64,000 nucleotides of DNA from DATKYQ01 sp035528415 (GCA_035528415.1 DATKYQ010000008.1:1-64000), one strand, 5' to 3'. Numbered from the stretch's first letter, positions 32,633 to 40,563 are shown. Notes: a model not told the origin generated them from the letters alone. A program made the numbers and translations.

Positions 32633-32651
32633 GTTATAAACCTACTATAAC
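32633..32651. promoter_or_regulatory. Inverted repeat upstream of Rrf2 regulator A
   Basis: GTTATA-N7-TATAAC is a perfect 6-bp inverted repeat in an AT-rich stretch 41 bases before the regulator's start. It overlaps a possible -10 (TATAGT on the minus strand). Likely an operator for one of the Rrf2 proteins; which one is not shown by sequence. Confidence 0.45.
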
Positions 32652-32711
32652 AATCGGAATATGATGTAAAGAAAAATCGACTGAGGTCTTACTTGCTCTG
32701 AACAATGTGAT

Positions 32712-33194
32712 TTATTTCAATTTATTCTTCGAAGCGGATTTCGTTCGGCGTGACTTGGGATTCGTCACGGCCGAAATCTTGCGCGCCCAGCCCTTGCCCG
32801 CCAGGTCGGCAAGCGAAAACTCATAGAGCACATCCGTGATGCGTTGGTTGATGGCGTCGTAAAGCAAGAGACATTCGCAGTCAGTAGAGCGCATGCACAA
32901 ATCCGGACGGTCGAGACACTCGACAATCCTGACGGGCCCAATGGCCGCCTCGATAATGTCGCCGATTTGGATCTTCGCGGCAGGCCGAGTGAGGCGATAA
33001 CCTCCACCCTTGCCCGTGACGCCCTCGATCAGCGAAGCGTTCTTCAACGCTATAGCCAACTGCTCCATGTAGCGCTTGGGCATATCAGTCAGCCTGGCAA
33101 CCTCGGCCAGGCTGACGCGACCATTCTCAGTAGACTGCCTTGCAAAAACCAGCATCATCCTGAGCACGTACCTGGCGCGTTTCGAAAACTTCAT
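32712..33194 (-). CDS. Rrf2-family regulator B (three-Cys, IscR-like)
   Basis: A 160-residue Rrf2 protein, clearly related to regulator A (KRYMEQLAIALKNASLI, GKGGGYRLTRPA). The sensor loop is ECLDRPDLCMRSTDCEC, with three or four Cys suitable for an Fe-S cluster. A basic tail (KSRRTKSASKNKLK) extends the C-terminus. GGAGG seven bases before the ATG at 33194 sets the start. It stands at the head of the redox operon read leftward and is probably a redox- or NO-responsive repressor. Confidence 0.9.
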   Translation of the reverse strand: MKFSKRARYVLRMMLVFARQSTENGRVSLAEVARLTDMPKRYMEQLAIALKNASLIEGVTGKGGGYRLTRPAAKIQIGDIIEAAIGPVRIVECLDRPDLCMRSTDCECLLLYDAINQRITDVLYEFSLADLAGKGWARKISAVTNPKSRRTKSASKNKLK

Positions 33195-33331
33195 CCCGTA
33201 ACCTCCAACCCCATCCGTACCAAGACACCCCTGTATTTCTACTGCCGCCGTGCTTTTCTGGCAAACGAAACTGGAACGCGAGGGCTTAATCGACTGGTGT
33301 TTTATTTTCGAGCGAGCGGATCTGCAGCCCG

Positions 33332-34279
33332 TTAGATCCCGGCCCCGTGCTCGAAGGCTTCCTGATGCACCTCGGCCTGGGTCACGCGGCAGCCGGGCGG
33401 CACGTCTCTTACAAGCCAAACGTTACCGCCGATGATGCTCCCGCGCCCGATTGTAACCCTTCCCAGGATCGTGGCGCCGCCGTAGATGACGACATCGTCC
33501 TCTACTATCGGATGACGCGGGATGCCCTTGATGGGCTTGCCTTCTTCGTCCAGCGGAAAGCTCTTGGCTCCCAGCGTCACACCCTGATAGATGCACACCC
33601 TCTCGCCGATGACAGTGGTCTCGCCAATAACCACGCCGGTGCCGTGATCTATGAAGAAGCGCTCGCCGATCTCGGCCCCGGGATGAATATCGATACCGGT
33701 GATGCTGTGAGCGTGCTCGGTGATGATTCTCGGCACCAGCGGCACGTCCAGCAGGAACAGCTCGTGCGCCAGGCGATAGTTGGTGATGGCCAGGATGCCC
33801 GGGTAACACAGAATCGCCTCGTCCGGGCAAGTGGCGGCCGGATCACCCTCGTAGGCCGCCCGGACATCGCCGGCCAGCAGCCTACGCACCTCGGGCAGGT
33901 GGTCGAGGAAGCGCCGGGTGATGCTCCGCGCGTCCCTTTCGCACAGCGGACAGTTCGGCTCCTCCTGCTCGCAGACGAAGCACTTGCCCCGCTTTATCTG
34001 CTCCTGCATCGAGACCAGCACCTCGTCCAGAATAGCGCCGACATGGTAACTAACGCTCTCGTCGGTCAGGTCCGTCTTTCCGAAATAGCCGGGAAACAGG
34101 ACCGATCGCAGCGCCTCGATTATTCCCACCAGGGCGTCGCGTGAAGGCAGCACGTGGCGGCATATTCTTCTGCCGCGCGTCCGGCGCAGACCGTAGTTGG
34201 CCGCACACATCGAGTTGACCACCTCGGCCAGACCGTTTTCCTGGGGATTCACGTCACATTCATCACAGTTTGCAACCAT
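33332..34279 (-). CDS. cysE: Serine O-acetyltransferase (CysE/SrpH type) with Cys4 segment
   Basis: A 315-residue enzyme that makes O-acetylserine, the precursor of cysteine. The left-handed beta-helix repeats are clear (ITGIDIHPGAEIGERFFIDH, VVIGETTVIGERVCIYQGVT, GGATILGRVTIGRGSIIGGN). The helical N-terminal part contains CFVCEQEEPNCPLC, a C-x2-C-x6-C-x2-C pattern that could bind zinc or an Fe-S centre, plus another CDEC at the N-terminus. It follows the IscR-like regulator at 34318 by 38 bases, suggesting that cysteine supply is controlled with Fe-S or redox state. Confidence 0.92.
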   Translation of the reverse strand: MVANCDECDVNPQENGLAEVVNSMCAANYGLRRTRGRRICRHVLPSRDALVGIIEALRSVLFPGYFGKTDLTDESVSYHVGAILDEVLVSMQEQIKRGKCFVCEQEEPNCPLCERDARSITRRFLDHLPEVRRLLAGDVRAAYEGDPAATCPDEAILCYPGILAITNYRLAHELFLLDVPLVPRIITEHAHSITGIDIHPGAEIGERFFIDHGTGVVIGETTVIGERVCIYQGVTLGAKSFPLDEEGKPIKGIPRHPIVEDDVVIYGGATILGRVTIGRGSIIGGNVWLVRDVPPGCRVTQAEVHQEAFEHGAGI

Positions 34280-34317
34280 CGGCTCCTCGGGTCTTGGCGG
34301 TGATGAAGCAAAATACG

Positions 34318-34758
34318 CTATATGTAGTACATCGCATCTTGCGGATGAACCGCGCGCTGGCGCTCGGCGAGTTGCCCAATGGTGATATCGGAAAGAACCT
34401 TCTCAGCCGCCTCGCCCACCTGTTTCCAAACCTCGCGAGTGACACAACTGTCCACACGGTCACACACGGACGAATCGGTGACGCAGTCGACGAGAGCGAA
34501 GGGACCTTCGAGGGCCTTGACAACTTCGCCGGCAGTTATCTTTTCGGGAAGCTCTGCCAGAACGTAGCCTCCGCTGGCGCCGCGAACCGAGTGCACCAGG
34601 CCCGCCGACTTCAAGCTTGTCAACAGGCTGTGCATGTACTTGCGTGAGATTCCTTGACTCTTGGCGATCTTGCCCATGACCACCGGGCCCTGACCATTGC
34701 GCAAGGCCAGTTCGATCATCACCCGTAGACCGTAGCGCCCTTTAGTGGAAACACGCAT
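34318..34758 (-). CDS. Rrf2/IscR-like regulator C
   Basis: A 146-residue Rrf2 protein closest in form to IscR/CymR: MRVSTKGRYGLRVMIELAL, then SRKYMHSLLTSLKSAGLV and VRGASGGYVLAELPEKI. The sensor loop DCVTDSSVCDRVDSC has three Cys, the IscR-type [2Fe-2S] pattern. It lies between a MoaD-like carrier and cysE. Family members repress Fe-S (IscR) or cysteine (CymR) genes; the gene order favours control of cysteine and sulfur supply. Confidence 0.92.
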   Translation of the reverse strand: MRVSTKGRYGLRVMIELALRNGQGPVVMGKIAKSQGISRKYMHSLLTSLKSAGLVHSVRGASGGYVLAELPEKITAGEVVKALEGPFALVDCVTDSSVCDRVDSCVTREVWKQVGEAAEKVLSDITIGQLAERQRAVHPQDAMYYI

Positions 34759-34780
34759 CTTCTCCTCTCCTTTTTCGATG

Positions 34781-35017
34781 CTATCCGCCGCCGGCCAAGA
34801 GAACCAGGCGAAGATCGTCGCCGTCTATCAACTCGTCTTTCAAGGGCCTGCGCTTGCCGTTTACCACCGTTGCTACGCGACGCATATCGTCTTCAGAGTA
34901 ACCAAGCTCTTCGAGCAAATTGAGGATGGTGCTCCCGGCCTGGACCTCCAACTCCCGACTCTGCTCGGGCCATGGACGCCGAATAGGGCCGAAGAAACTC
35001 GCTTTGATTTTCGCCAT
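34781..35017 (-). CDS. MoaD/ThiS-like sulfur-carrier protein C
   Basis: A 78-residue beta-grasp protein: IKASFFGPIRRPWPE, ELEVQAGSTILNLLEELGY and VVNGKRRPLKDELIDGDD, ending VLLAGGG. It is the first gene of a three-gene unit with regulator C and cysE, 22 bases before the regulator. The link with serine acetyltransferase suggests a carrier for cysteine or thiocarboxylate-dependent sulfur transfer, as CysO does in actinobacteria, but no CysM-like partner is adjacent. Confidence 0.82.
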   Translation of the reverse strand: MAKIKASFFGPIRRPWPEQSRELEVQAGSTILNLLEELGYSEDDMRRVATVVNGKRRPLKDELIDGDDLRLVLLAGGG

Positions 35018-35029
35018 TCAATAATCCAT

Positions 35030-35080
35030 TAGTCAAGCAGCTTTGTAGACTATAGAGAGTTTTTCCAACATAGTCAAGCA
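35030..35080. repeat. Two direct 10-bp repeats in the carrier C / regulator C promoter
   Basis: TAGTCAAGCA occurs at 35030-35039 and 35071-35080, 41 bases apart, close to four helical turns. The second copy covers the -35 box of the promoter at 35049-35077. The rc CTTGACTA resembles half of an IscR type-1 site, so binding by regulator C is a reasonable guess. Confidence 0.5.
35049..35077 (-). promoter_or_regulatory. Sigma-70 type promoter of the carrier C / regulator C / cysE unit
   Basis: On the minus strand TTGACT (35072-35077) and TATAGT (35049-35054) are separated by exactly 17 bases. The first start codon is 32 bases beyond the -10. Confidence 0.7.
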
Positions 35081-35089
35081 TGACACCCA

Positions 35090-35114
35090 TGTCTCGCTGA
35101 GACACTTTTGTCTC
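35090..35114. promoter_or_regulatory. Three alternating half-sites, candidate enhancer for the thioredoxin promoter
   Basis: TGTCTC (35090-35095), GAGACA (35099-35104) and TGTCTC (35109-35114) form two overlapping perfect inverted repeats with 3- and 4-base centres. They lie about 95-115 bases upstream of the -24/-12 element at 35206, as expected for an NtrC-family activator. They are also just upstream of the divergent -35 box. Confidence 0.6.
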
Positions 35115-35205
35115 ACACAATGGGCGACGCGTGTGGACCAGCTTTTTGTTCCTTATAGTCCCTTGATATTAATATGACAAATCGAGATCGAGAAGTTTCT
35201 GCGTA

Positions 35206-35221
35206 TGGCATGTAATATGCT
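35206..35221 (+). promoter_or_regulatory. rpoN site: Sigma-54 type -24/-12 promoter of the thioredoxin gene
   Basis: TGGCATG at 35206-35212 and ATGCT, with GG at 35207-35208 and GC at 35219-35220, give exact sigma-54 spacing. It resembles the recQ element (TGGCATG...TGCT). Predicted start of transcription is near 35232. Confidence 0.55.
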
Positions 35222-35263
35222 TTACAACAATCAAAGGGGATACCAATACATGAGGAGAACAGC

Positions 35264-35647
35264 ATGTCAATAATAGAAATCAACGACCAGAACTTCGAAC
35301 AAGAAGTCATCAAGGCCGGAAAGCCGGTGCTTTTGGACTTCTGGGCTCCCTGGTGCGGACCTTGCCGCATGGTGGGGCCAATAGTCGAGCAAATCGGTGA
35401 AGAGTACGGCAAGAAGATAAAGGTTGGTAAGCTGAACACCGAGCAGAGCCAGAAGGTGGCCGCGACCTTCGGGATCCGCAGTATTCCGACCGTGATGCTC
35501 TTCGACGGACCGGACGTGGTGGACGCGATCATCGGGGCGCGTCCCAAGACCGTCTTTCAGAAGATGATCGATCGCCACCTGAAGAAGGTCGAGAAGAGGC
35601 ACCGCAAAGAAGAAAAAATGCAGCGTAAGGTGAAAGCCAGCGCCTAA
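35264..35647 (+). CDS. Thioredoxin with Lys-rich tail
   Basis: A 127-residue thioredoxin. LDFWAPWCGPCRM holds the active-site C31 and C34, and SIPTVMLF holds the cis-Pro. A C-terminal tail of about 22 residues is strongly basic (KKVEKRHRKEEKMQRKVKAS), longer than in ordinary thioredoxins. It reduces disulfides in the cytoplasm. The gene has a sigma-54-type promoter and is followed 16 bases later by a CcdA-thioredoxin fusion that could pass its electrons across the membrane. GAGGAG precedes the ATG. Confidence 0.92.
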   Translation: MSIIEINDQNFEQEVIKAGKPVLLDFWAPWCGPCRMVGPIVEQIGEEYGKKIKVGKLNTEQSQKVAATFGIRSIPTVMLFDGPDVVDAIIGARPKTVFQKMIDRHLKKVEKRHRKEEKMQRKVKASA

Positions 35648-35663
35648 TGAAAGGAGGATCGGC

Positions 35664-36833
35664 TTGTCCTATGACCTGATCGGCGTCTTCGGGGCCGGGT
35701 TATTGACCTTTGTGACCCCCTGCGTCCTGCCGCTGGTGCCGATATACCTTTCGGCCCTGGTGGGAGCGGATATCCGCAAACTCGACTCCGGCCGGCGCGG
35801 ACACCTCGTCCTACGCGCCGGGCTTTTCTCATCAGGTTTCGTACTCGTGTTCGTGCTGCTGGGGCTTTCCGCATCGAGCCTGGGTCTTTTCTTGGCGGCT
35901 CACAAGACCGCCCTGCAAGCGGTCGGGGCGGTGTTGATTCTCCTCTTCGGCTTGAAATTTATAGGCCTGCTGCGTATCGCCTGGCTCGACCGTGTCGTCT
36001 CGGCCAACGACCGCAAGCTGCAAACCCGCTTTGCCTGGCTCAATGCCGTCATCATGGGCATAGTCTTCGCCGCCGGCTGGTCGCCGTGTATTGGACCCGT
36101 CCTGGGATCGGTCCTTACCTACACGGCCTCGGCAACGTCGAACCCCTGGCTGGGGGCCGCCTATCTCGCAACCTATGGCGCTGGTTTCGCAGTCCCGCTG
36201 CTGCTGGTGGCCGTCTTCGCCGAAGCCGGGTTGCGCTTGCTTGGAAAGATAAGCCCGTACCTGCACAAGATCGAGATGGGCATCGGGACACTGCTGGTGA
36301 TCGTGGCCGGCTCGATGTTGCTCGACCTGGCCGGTCAGTCGCCTGCAAGTTCCAAATCGCCGTCGAACGTTACCGAACAAAACAACCAGGTCGAGAGCGA
36401 CTATCCCACCATGCTGGTGTTCACCTCCAGCCACTGCACAATCTGCAAGCGTATGCGCCCGATTGTCGACGGCATCACACAACAATGCCAGGGCAACAAG
36501 GTGGCCATAAAAGAAATCGATCTGTCACAAGAGTCAAACCGCAGCGTGATCTCGAGCTACCACCTGGTGGGCACACCTACCTTCGTCTTCGTCAGCCGGC
36601 AAGGTATCGAGGTCGCCCGCCTGGTGGGCGAGCAAACAGAGCAAACTCTCAAACAAGCCCTGTCCGCCCTGCGAGGCGAGCCCTGCCCGGGAATTGGGCC
36701 ACTAACCTCCTTGCCGGCCGGAAAACACACCGATATTCCTTTCCCCGAACAGACCTCTCCAGGCAAAGGAAATTCGGCCTGCAAGGCTTCAACACAGCCA
36801 GCCGACGCCGGCAATAAAAATTGCCAGCGCTGA
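35664..36833 (+). CDS. CcdA/DsbD-like membrane thiol transporter fused to a thioredoxin domain
   Basis: A 389-residue protein. Residues 1-225 contain the six helices of CcdA, with paired Cys-Pro motifs TFVTPCVLPLVPIYLS and AAGWSPCIGPVLGSVLTY. From about residue 240 a thioredoxin-like domain follows, with active site SSHCTICKRM and cis-Pro VGTPTFVF. A Cys/Pro-rich tail ends the protein. It carries reducing power from cytoplasmic thioredoxin to the periplasm, for example for cytochrome c maturation, which the 16-heme protein requires. No ATG is near; TTG at 35664 with AAGGAGG six bases upstream fixes the start. Confidence 0.9.
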   Translation: MSYDLIGVFGAGLLTFVTPCVLPLVPIYLSALVGADIRKLDSGRRGHLVLRAGLFSSGFVLVFVLLGLSASSLGLFLAAHKTALQAVGAVLILLFGLKFIGLLRIAWLDRVVSANDRKLQTRFAWLNAVIMGIVFAAGWSPCIGPVLGSVLTYTASATSNPWLGAAYLATYGAGFAVPLLLVAVFAEAGLRLLGKISPYLHKIEMGIGTLLVIVAGSMLLDLAGQSPASSKSPSNVTEQNNQVESDYPTMLVFTSSHCTICKRMRPIVDGITQQCQGNKVAIKEIDLSQESNRSVISSYHLVGTPTFVFVSRQGIEVARLVGEQTEQTLKQALSALRGEPCPGIGPLTSLPAGKHTDIPFPEQTSPGKGNSACKASTQPADAGNKNCQR

Positions 36834-36852
36834 AATGGCGCATGTCCGATTG

Positions 36853-37269
36853 TCAACGAATGTTGAGAGCCTGCTTTAGCTTCTTAGTTGTCTTGAAATA
36901 CTCTTCGCGATCGTACTTTTCGTTAAGGATGCAGAAATCCTGTTTGCCCAGTCCGACGCAGCCAAAACAGTAAGTGCAATCTGTACAACTGGTGCAATGG
37001 ACCAGGTATGCGCTCTGTGAGCAGTTGGCGCTCTCGATGCAGTAGGAGCAGTTGTGGCAATGATTGCATTTTTTAGAATGACTGCTGTGGGAACATTCCG
37101 TACAGCCTGTGGAATGAGTGCACTTGTAGCAAGCCTTGCATTCTGTGCAGAACATGCACTGCGCGCACTGGCTGCAATCGCTGCACTCGAATGATCCGGG
37201 ATTCTTGGCCGACGAGAGGTATTTCTGTTTGAGGTCGGTAAGCTCTCTGAGGAATTCCTGTTTATTCAT
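36853..37269 (-). CDS. Small Cys-repeat protein (21 Cys)
   Basis: A 138-residue cytoplasmic protein. Residues 26-115 are a run of C-x2-C units (ECSDCSQCAQCMFCTECKAC), 21 Cys in all, with His nearby. The C-terminal signature CFGCVGLGKQDFCILNEKYD followed by a helix resembles proteins often annotated only as caib/baif-like or hypothetical. The Cys could hold several zinc ions or Fe-S clusters, or serve as a metal store. It is convergent with the CcdA fusion. The ATG at 37269 has GGAGG eight bases upstream. Function unknown. Confidence 0.75.
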   Translation of the reverse strand: MNKQEFLRELTDLKQKYLSSAKNPGSFECSDCSQCAQCMFCTECKACYKCTHSTGCTECSHSSHSKKCNHCHNCSYCIESANCSQSAYLVHCTSCTDCTYCFGCVGLGKQDFCILNEKYDREEYFKTTKKLKQALNIR

Positions 37270-37390
37270 TCCGATCCCACCTCCGTTAGTTTGTGCCATG
37301 ATCCCACAGCATCGGGCATTTTTCCAGAAAGTCGCCCAAAATCAATTCGCAAAGGTGCAGGCGCTTTGGCGGAACCCTACCGGGCGGAGT

Positions 37391-39220
37391 CTAAATGGAG
37401 AAAGGGAAGTTCTCAGGGGCGTATTGGTCGCACTCGGTTTCATCGGCGCAATCGGTGCAGCAGCCCCAGTAGCACCAGGTGGCACCGGGGTGATCAGTGA
37501 AACATCCGTTGCTGCAATCCGCATTCAGGTTGGCAAGGGCGCATCTTATCGTGCAACAACCTTTCGCCGGGCAACAATACTGCCCCGCGGGGCAGGGTTC
37601 GGGGCTCGAGGTGCCGACTAGATCGGTACAGACGCAAACGTCGCTTGTGCCACAAAACCATCCCTCCGACCCCGCGTCCCCACACGTCCCCCCCGTACAC
37701 CCGCACACTCCGTCTGTGCATGTCTCACTGGCTGCGCAGGCTCGGCCGCAGACGCCGCAGTTTTCCAGGTCTTTCAATAGGTCCACACAATGCAAATCCC
37801 CGCCCTTGTAGCAACACATGCCGTCCAGCAGGCCCGCGCAGTTCTCCGTCGTGTTGCATTGACATTGCAGCGTGCCGGAACACGTCTCCTTCGAAAATCC
37901 GTAGACGCCAGTGCAGTCTGAATTATCCCCGTTGCACTCGCACGCCCAGCCGCTGGATGCGTCTCCGTTGCAGTGATTGCCTCCGACTTCTACCGAGCAT
38001 GCCTCTCCACAACCGGTGCAGTTATCCACCGAGTGAATTATACAGGTCCGCGTGCCGCAACACAGGCGGTCGTCCGGGCAGTCGGCCTGCTGGTTGCAGC
38101 CGCAACGATCGGCTGTGTCCAGGCACACCGGGGATATATCGCCGCCGCAGGCGTCTTGGCAGCCGGTGCAGTCGGTGTTCGTGCCCAGTACCGTCCCGCA
38201 GCCGGCGCCGTCGCCCAGGCAGTCGTCGTAACCGCTCTCGCATCCGAACGTGCAGCTTGCGTAGTTTTCACAGTCCTGGCCCGTCGAGTGCGGGTAGGTC
38301 GTCGTGTTAGTGCAATCATCACCGCAGGCCGCGCAGTTGTACTTGTCTATCAACGTCTCGCAACCGTTTTTCCTGTCCTGGTCGCAATCCAGGTGAGTTG
38401 TGTCGCAGGTGTCATAGTCGCAGGTGCCCGTGCCGCAGAAATAGTTTGCAACGCCCATAACACCCGCCGCGCAGTCATTCGCGCAGTCGCCGCAATGGTT
38501 CGTGCCGGTCTGCAGATCGAAACAACCGTCGTTGCCGCAGCACGACTCTCCGCTCCCACAAGCGTCTATATCGCCGCACTTGCACAGGCCCGCTTTGCAA
38601 CTGTCGGCGCCCGCCGGGCAGCTCGCGCAGGTGTCCCCGCAGTGATCCATATTGTTGGAAGCCACCGAATCTACACACTCGGCCTGCAGGATGCCGCCCA
38701 CGCAGTGACGGATGCCCTCGAAGCAGGCGCCGCCCGTGACCGTGTAACACAACTCGTCCTTGTTGCAGTCGACGATCTTTAGATCGAAAGGCTGCCTGTC
38801 GCTCTCGCCCTGGCCACCGTTTGAACGATCGAGCACGCTGACATCGATGCGCAGCCCCTCGTCCGGCTCACTCGGCGCCTGGCCCGTCTTGGCGCGCAAC
38901 TCGCCGGTGGACTTGTCGATCTCCAGCCAGTCGAGCTTGTTGCCGTCGCTCGTTGCGACATAAGACCAGCTATAAGGCGGCACCCCGCCTTCGGCCTGCA
39001 GAGGCTGACTGTAGCTGCCGTCGCCCACTACCGCGTCCGGCAGCGCTATCGCCTTGATAGAAACCTTGTCGGCTTTGACGCATTCCCCCACCGGGTTGCA
39101 CAGGCGGCCGGCAATGCAATCGGTGTTGAGCGCGCACTTGGGGTTCGTAACAACCTCCTCACAAGCTGCCAGCGTGAACCACAAAACAAGCACGCAAATC
39201 CAGGTTTCCTTTCCCGTCAT
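37391..39220 (-). CDS. Cys-rich lipoprotein with Ig-like domain
   Basis: A 609-residue exported protein. Signal: CVLVLWFTLAAC, a lipobox. After CALNTDCIAGRLCN, residues 55-145 form a putative Ig-like fold (ALPDAVVGDGSYSQPLQA, GVPPYSWSYV). The rest is about fifteen Cys-rich modules of the kind CGSGESCCGNDGCFDLQTGT and DHCGDTCASC, as in myxobacterial surface proteins. The last residues (DCADETECDQYAPENFPF) show no sorting tail. Probably a disulfide-stabilised surface protein; no enzymatic motif is seen. The ATG at 39220 has AGGTGGG upstream. Confidence 0.75.
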   Translation of the reverse strand: MTGKETWICVLVLWFTLAACEEVVTNPKCALNTDCIAGRLCNPVGECVKADKVSIKAIALPDAVVGDGSYSQPLQAEGGVPPYSWSYVATSDGNKLDWLEIDKSTGELRAKTGQAPSEPDEGLRIDVSVLDRSNGGQGESDRQPFDLKIVDCNKDELCYTVTGGACFEGIRHCVGGILQAECVDSVASNNMDHCGDTCASCPAGADSCKAGLCKCGDIDACGSGESCCGNDGCFDLQTGTNHCGDCANDCAAGVMGVANYFCGTGTCDYDTCDTTHLDCDQDRKNGCETLIDKYNCAACGDDCTNTTTYPHSTGQDCENYASCTFGCESGYDDCLGDGAGCGTVLGTNTDCTGCQDACGGDISPVCLDTADRCGCNQQADCPDDRLCCGTRTCIIHSVDNCTGCGEACSVEVGGNHCNGDASSGWACECNGDNSDCTGVYGFSKETCSGTLQCQCNTTENCAGLLDGMCCYKGGDLHCVDLLKDLENCGVCGRACAASETCTDGVCGCTGGTCGDAGSEGWFCGTSDVCVCTDLVGTSSPEPCPAGQYCCPAKGCCTIRCALANLNADCSNGCFTDHPGATWCYWGCCTDCADETECDQYAPENFPFSI

Positions 39221-39393
39221 TATCCCACCTCTTGAATAGCATGTCAGATAAGTACACGCAGTCTGGCATACAACAAAAATGACGTCAAACATTCAGCGGG
39301 GCCGAGACTCATGGGGGTTGCAACAATCTTGCAAACGGCCGGCTTGCGTGGTAACTCTTGATACTTGTTGGGAGTTGGCGAACGGGGTCGCAA

Positions 39394-40563
39394 ATGAAGG
39401 TCACCTGTCCAAGTTGTTCGGCGTCTTACCGGTTGGTGGACGATAAGGTGCCCGACAGCGGTGCTCAGATCAAGTGTCCCAAGTGCGGCACCATCTTCGT
39501 TGTGCGCAGAAACAAGCAAGAAACTAAAGCTGCCTCACCTGCCGTAAAGTCTTCGGCTCCAGCGACACCCGCGGCGCCGCCCGCCGGACCAGTGCCCACC
39601 CCGGTTGTAGAGCGGCATGCCCAGGCCACTCCGCTTTCCGATATTGTTTCACAAACTCCCAATCTCGACGCGCTGAGCGGCGAGGGATTTGTCAGCGTAA
39701 CCGGGCCCTCCGAGATGCGCGCACTGACAGAACAAGAGCACGGATCGGCCGCGGTGACGAGCGCAGTCGGGGAACATGCCGCGACCAGGTCGCCAGGCGT
39801 ATCCGCCATTCGAGCCCAAAGCGGCGCCAGGCCCAAGGCCTCCCTGCTCGAGTCCTTCCGCTGCCGAACCGTCCGCGGACTGACATATGATTTTCCGACC
39901 CGCGCCGCGATGATTCGCTGGCTCTCCGAGCGGGACGACCTCGACGGCTGCGAAGCGGCCGAACCCGGCGGCGATTGGATCCCGGCGGCCGGCCTGATGG
40001 AGTTGCAGGCTACTGCATCCAGGGGTACCGCGGAGATGATAGCCTTTACCCCGGGTACGCCTATCGTGGAAGCAAAGCCGCCTTCGTACCCTTCCCCGCA
40101 AGAGAAAATCTATCGCACGTCGGGTCCAGGCGGGGACAAGATCGCTGCAATCCTGTGGTCGCTTGCCGTGATCATTCTCCTGGCGACCTTGTTCGTGGCG
40201 GCCGGAACCACAACCCGTTACGGAGTCTTAGACCTTTCTCCCTACTTACCGATCGAATCCGTGGGATTCGTTTTCCCCGGTGACGAAAAATCAGATGCCA
40301 CCAGCAGCGTTCCTTCCTTGGGGGTTGCGCCGAATCCGGAGAAAACGTATAGCCGGGCACTGACAGCCGGCCGGCGCGCAAACCTGGCCCGCAAGTTTTC
40401 CAGGGCTGCCATCGAGTTCAACCGGGCGCTATCGGTACATCCCGGCTCGGCGCAAGCCCTGCAGGGACTGGCCAAGGCGTACACAGGGCTAGGCGATCGC
40501 GACCGGGCCATGGCGGTCATGAAGAGGGCCCGCTCCCTGGGAAACGATTTCGAAGGGAAGTGA
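39394..40563 (+). CDS. Zinc-ribbon / GYF-like / TPR membrane protein 1
   Basis: A 389-residue protein. Residues 1-37 are an MJ0042-type zinc ribbon (MKVTCPSCSASYRLVDDKV, IKCPKCGTIFVVR). A Pro/Ala-rich linker follows. Residues 155-215 are a GYF-like module (FRCRTVRGLTYDFPTRAAMI). One membrane helix (AAILWSLAVIILLATLFVA) and a C-terminal TPR (ALQGLAKAYTGLGDRDRA) end the protein. This design is common in myxobacteria and is linked by inference to gliding or polarity functions. The next gene, five bases downstream, is a longer paralogue. Confidence 0.75.
   Translation: MKVTCPSCSASYRLVDDKVPDSGAQIKCPKCGTIFVVRRNKQETKAASPAVKSSAPATPAAPPAGPVPTPVVERHAQATPLSDIVSQTPNLDALSGEGFVSVTGPSEMRALTEQEHGSAAVTSAVGEHAATRSPGVSAIRAQSGARPKASLLESFRCRTVRGLTYDFPTRAAMIRWLSERDDLDGCEAAEPGGDWIPAAGLMELQATASRGTAEMIAFTPGTPIVEAKPPSYPSPQEKIYRTSGPGGDKIAAILWSLAVIILLATLFVAAGTTTRYGVLDLSPYLPIESVGFVFPGDEKSDATSSVPSLGVAPNPEKTYSRALTAGRRANLARKFSRAAIEFNRALSVHPGSAQALQGLAKAYTGLGDRDRAMAVMKRARSLGNDFEGK

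Noticed and set aside
39373..39392. TGGCG-rich stretch before the first zinc-ribbon gene as a sigma-54 promoter
   Set aside because: The GG-to-GC distance is one base too long and the right half does not match.
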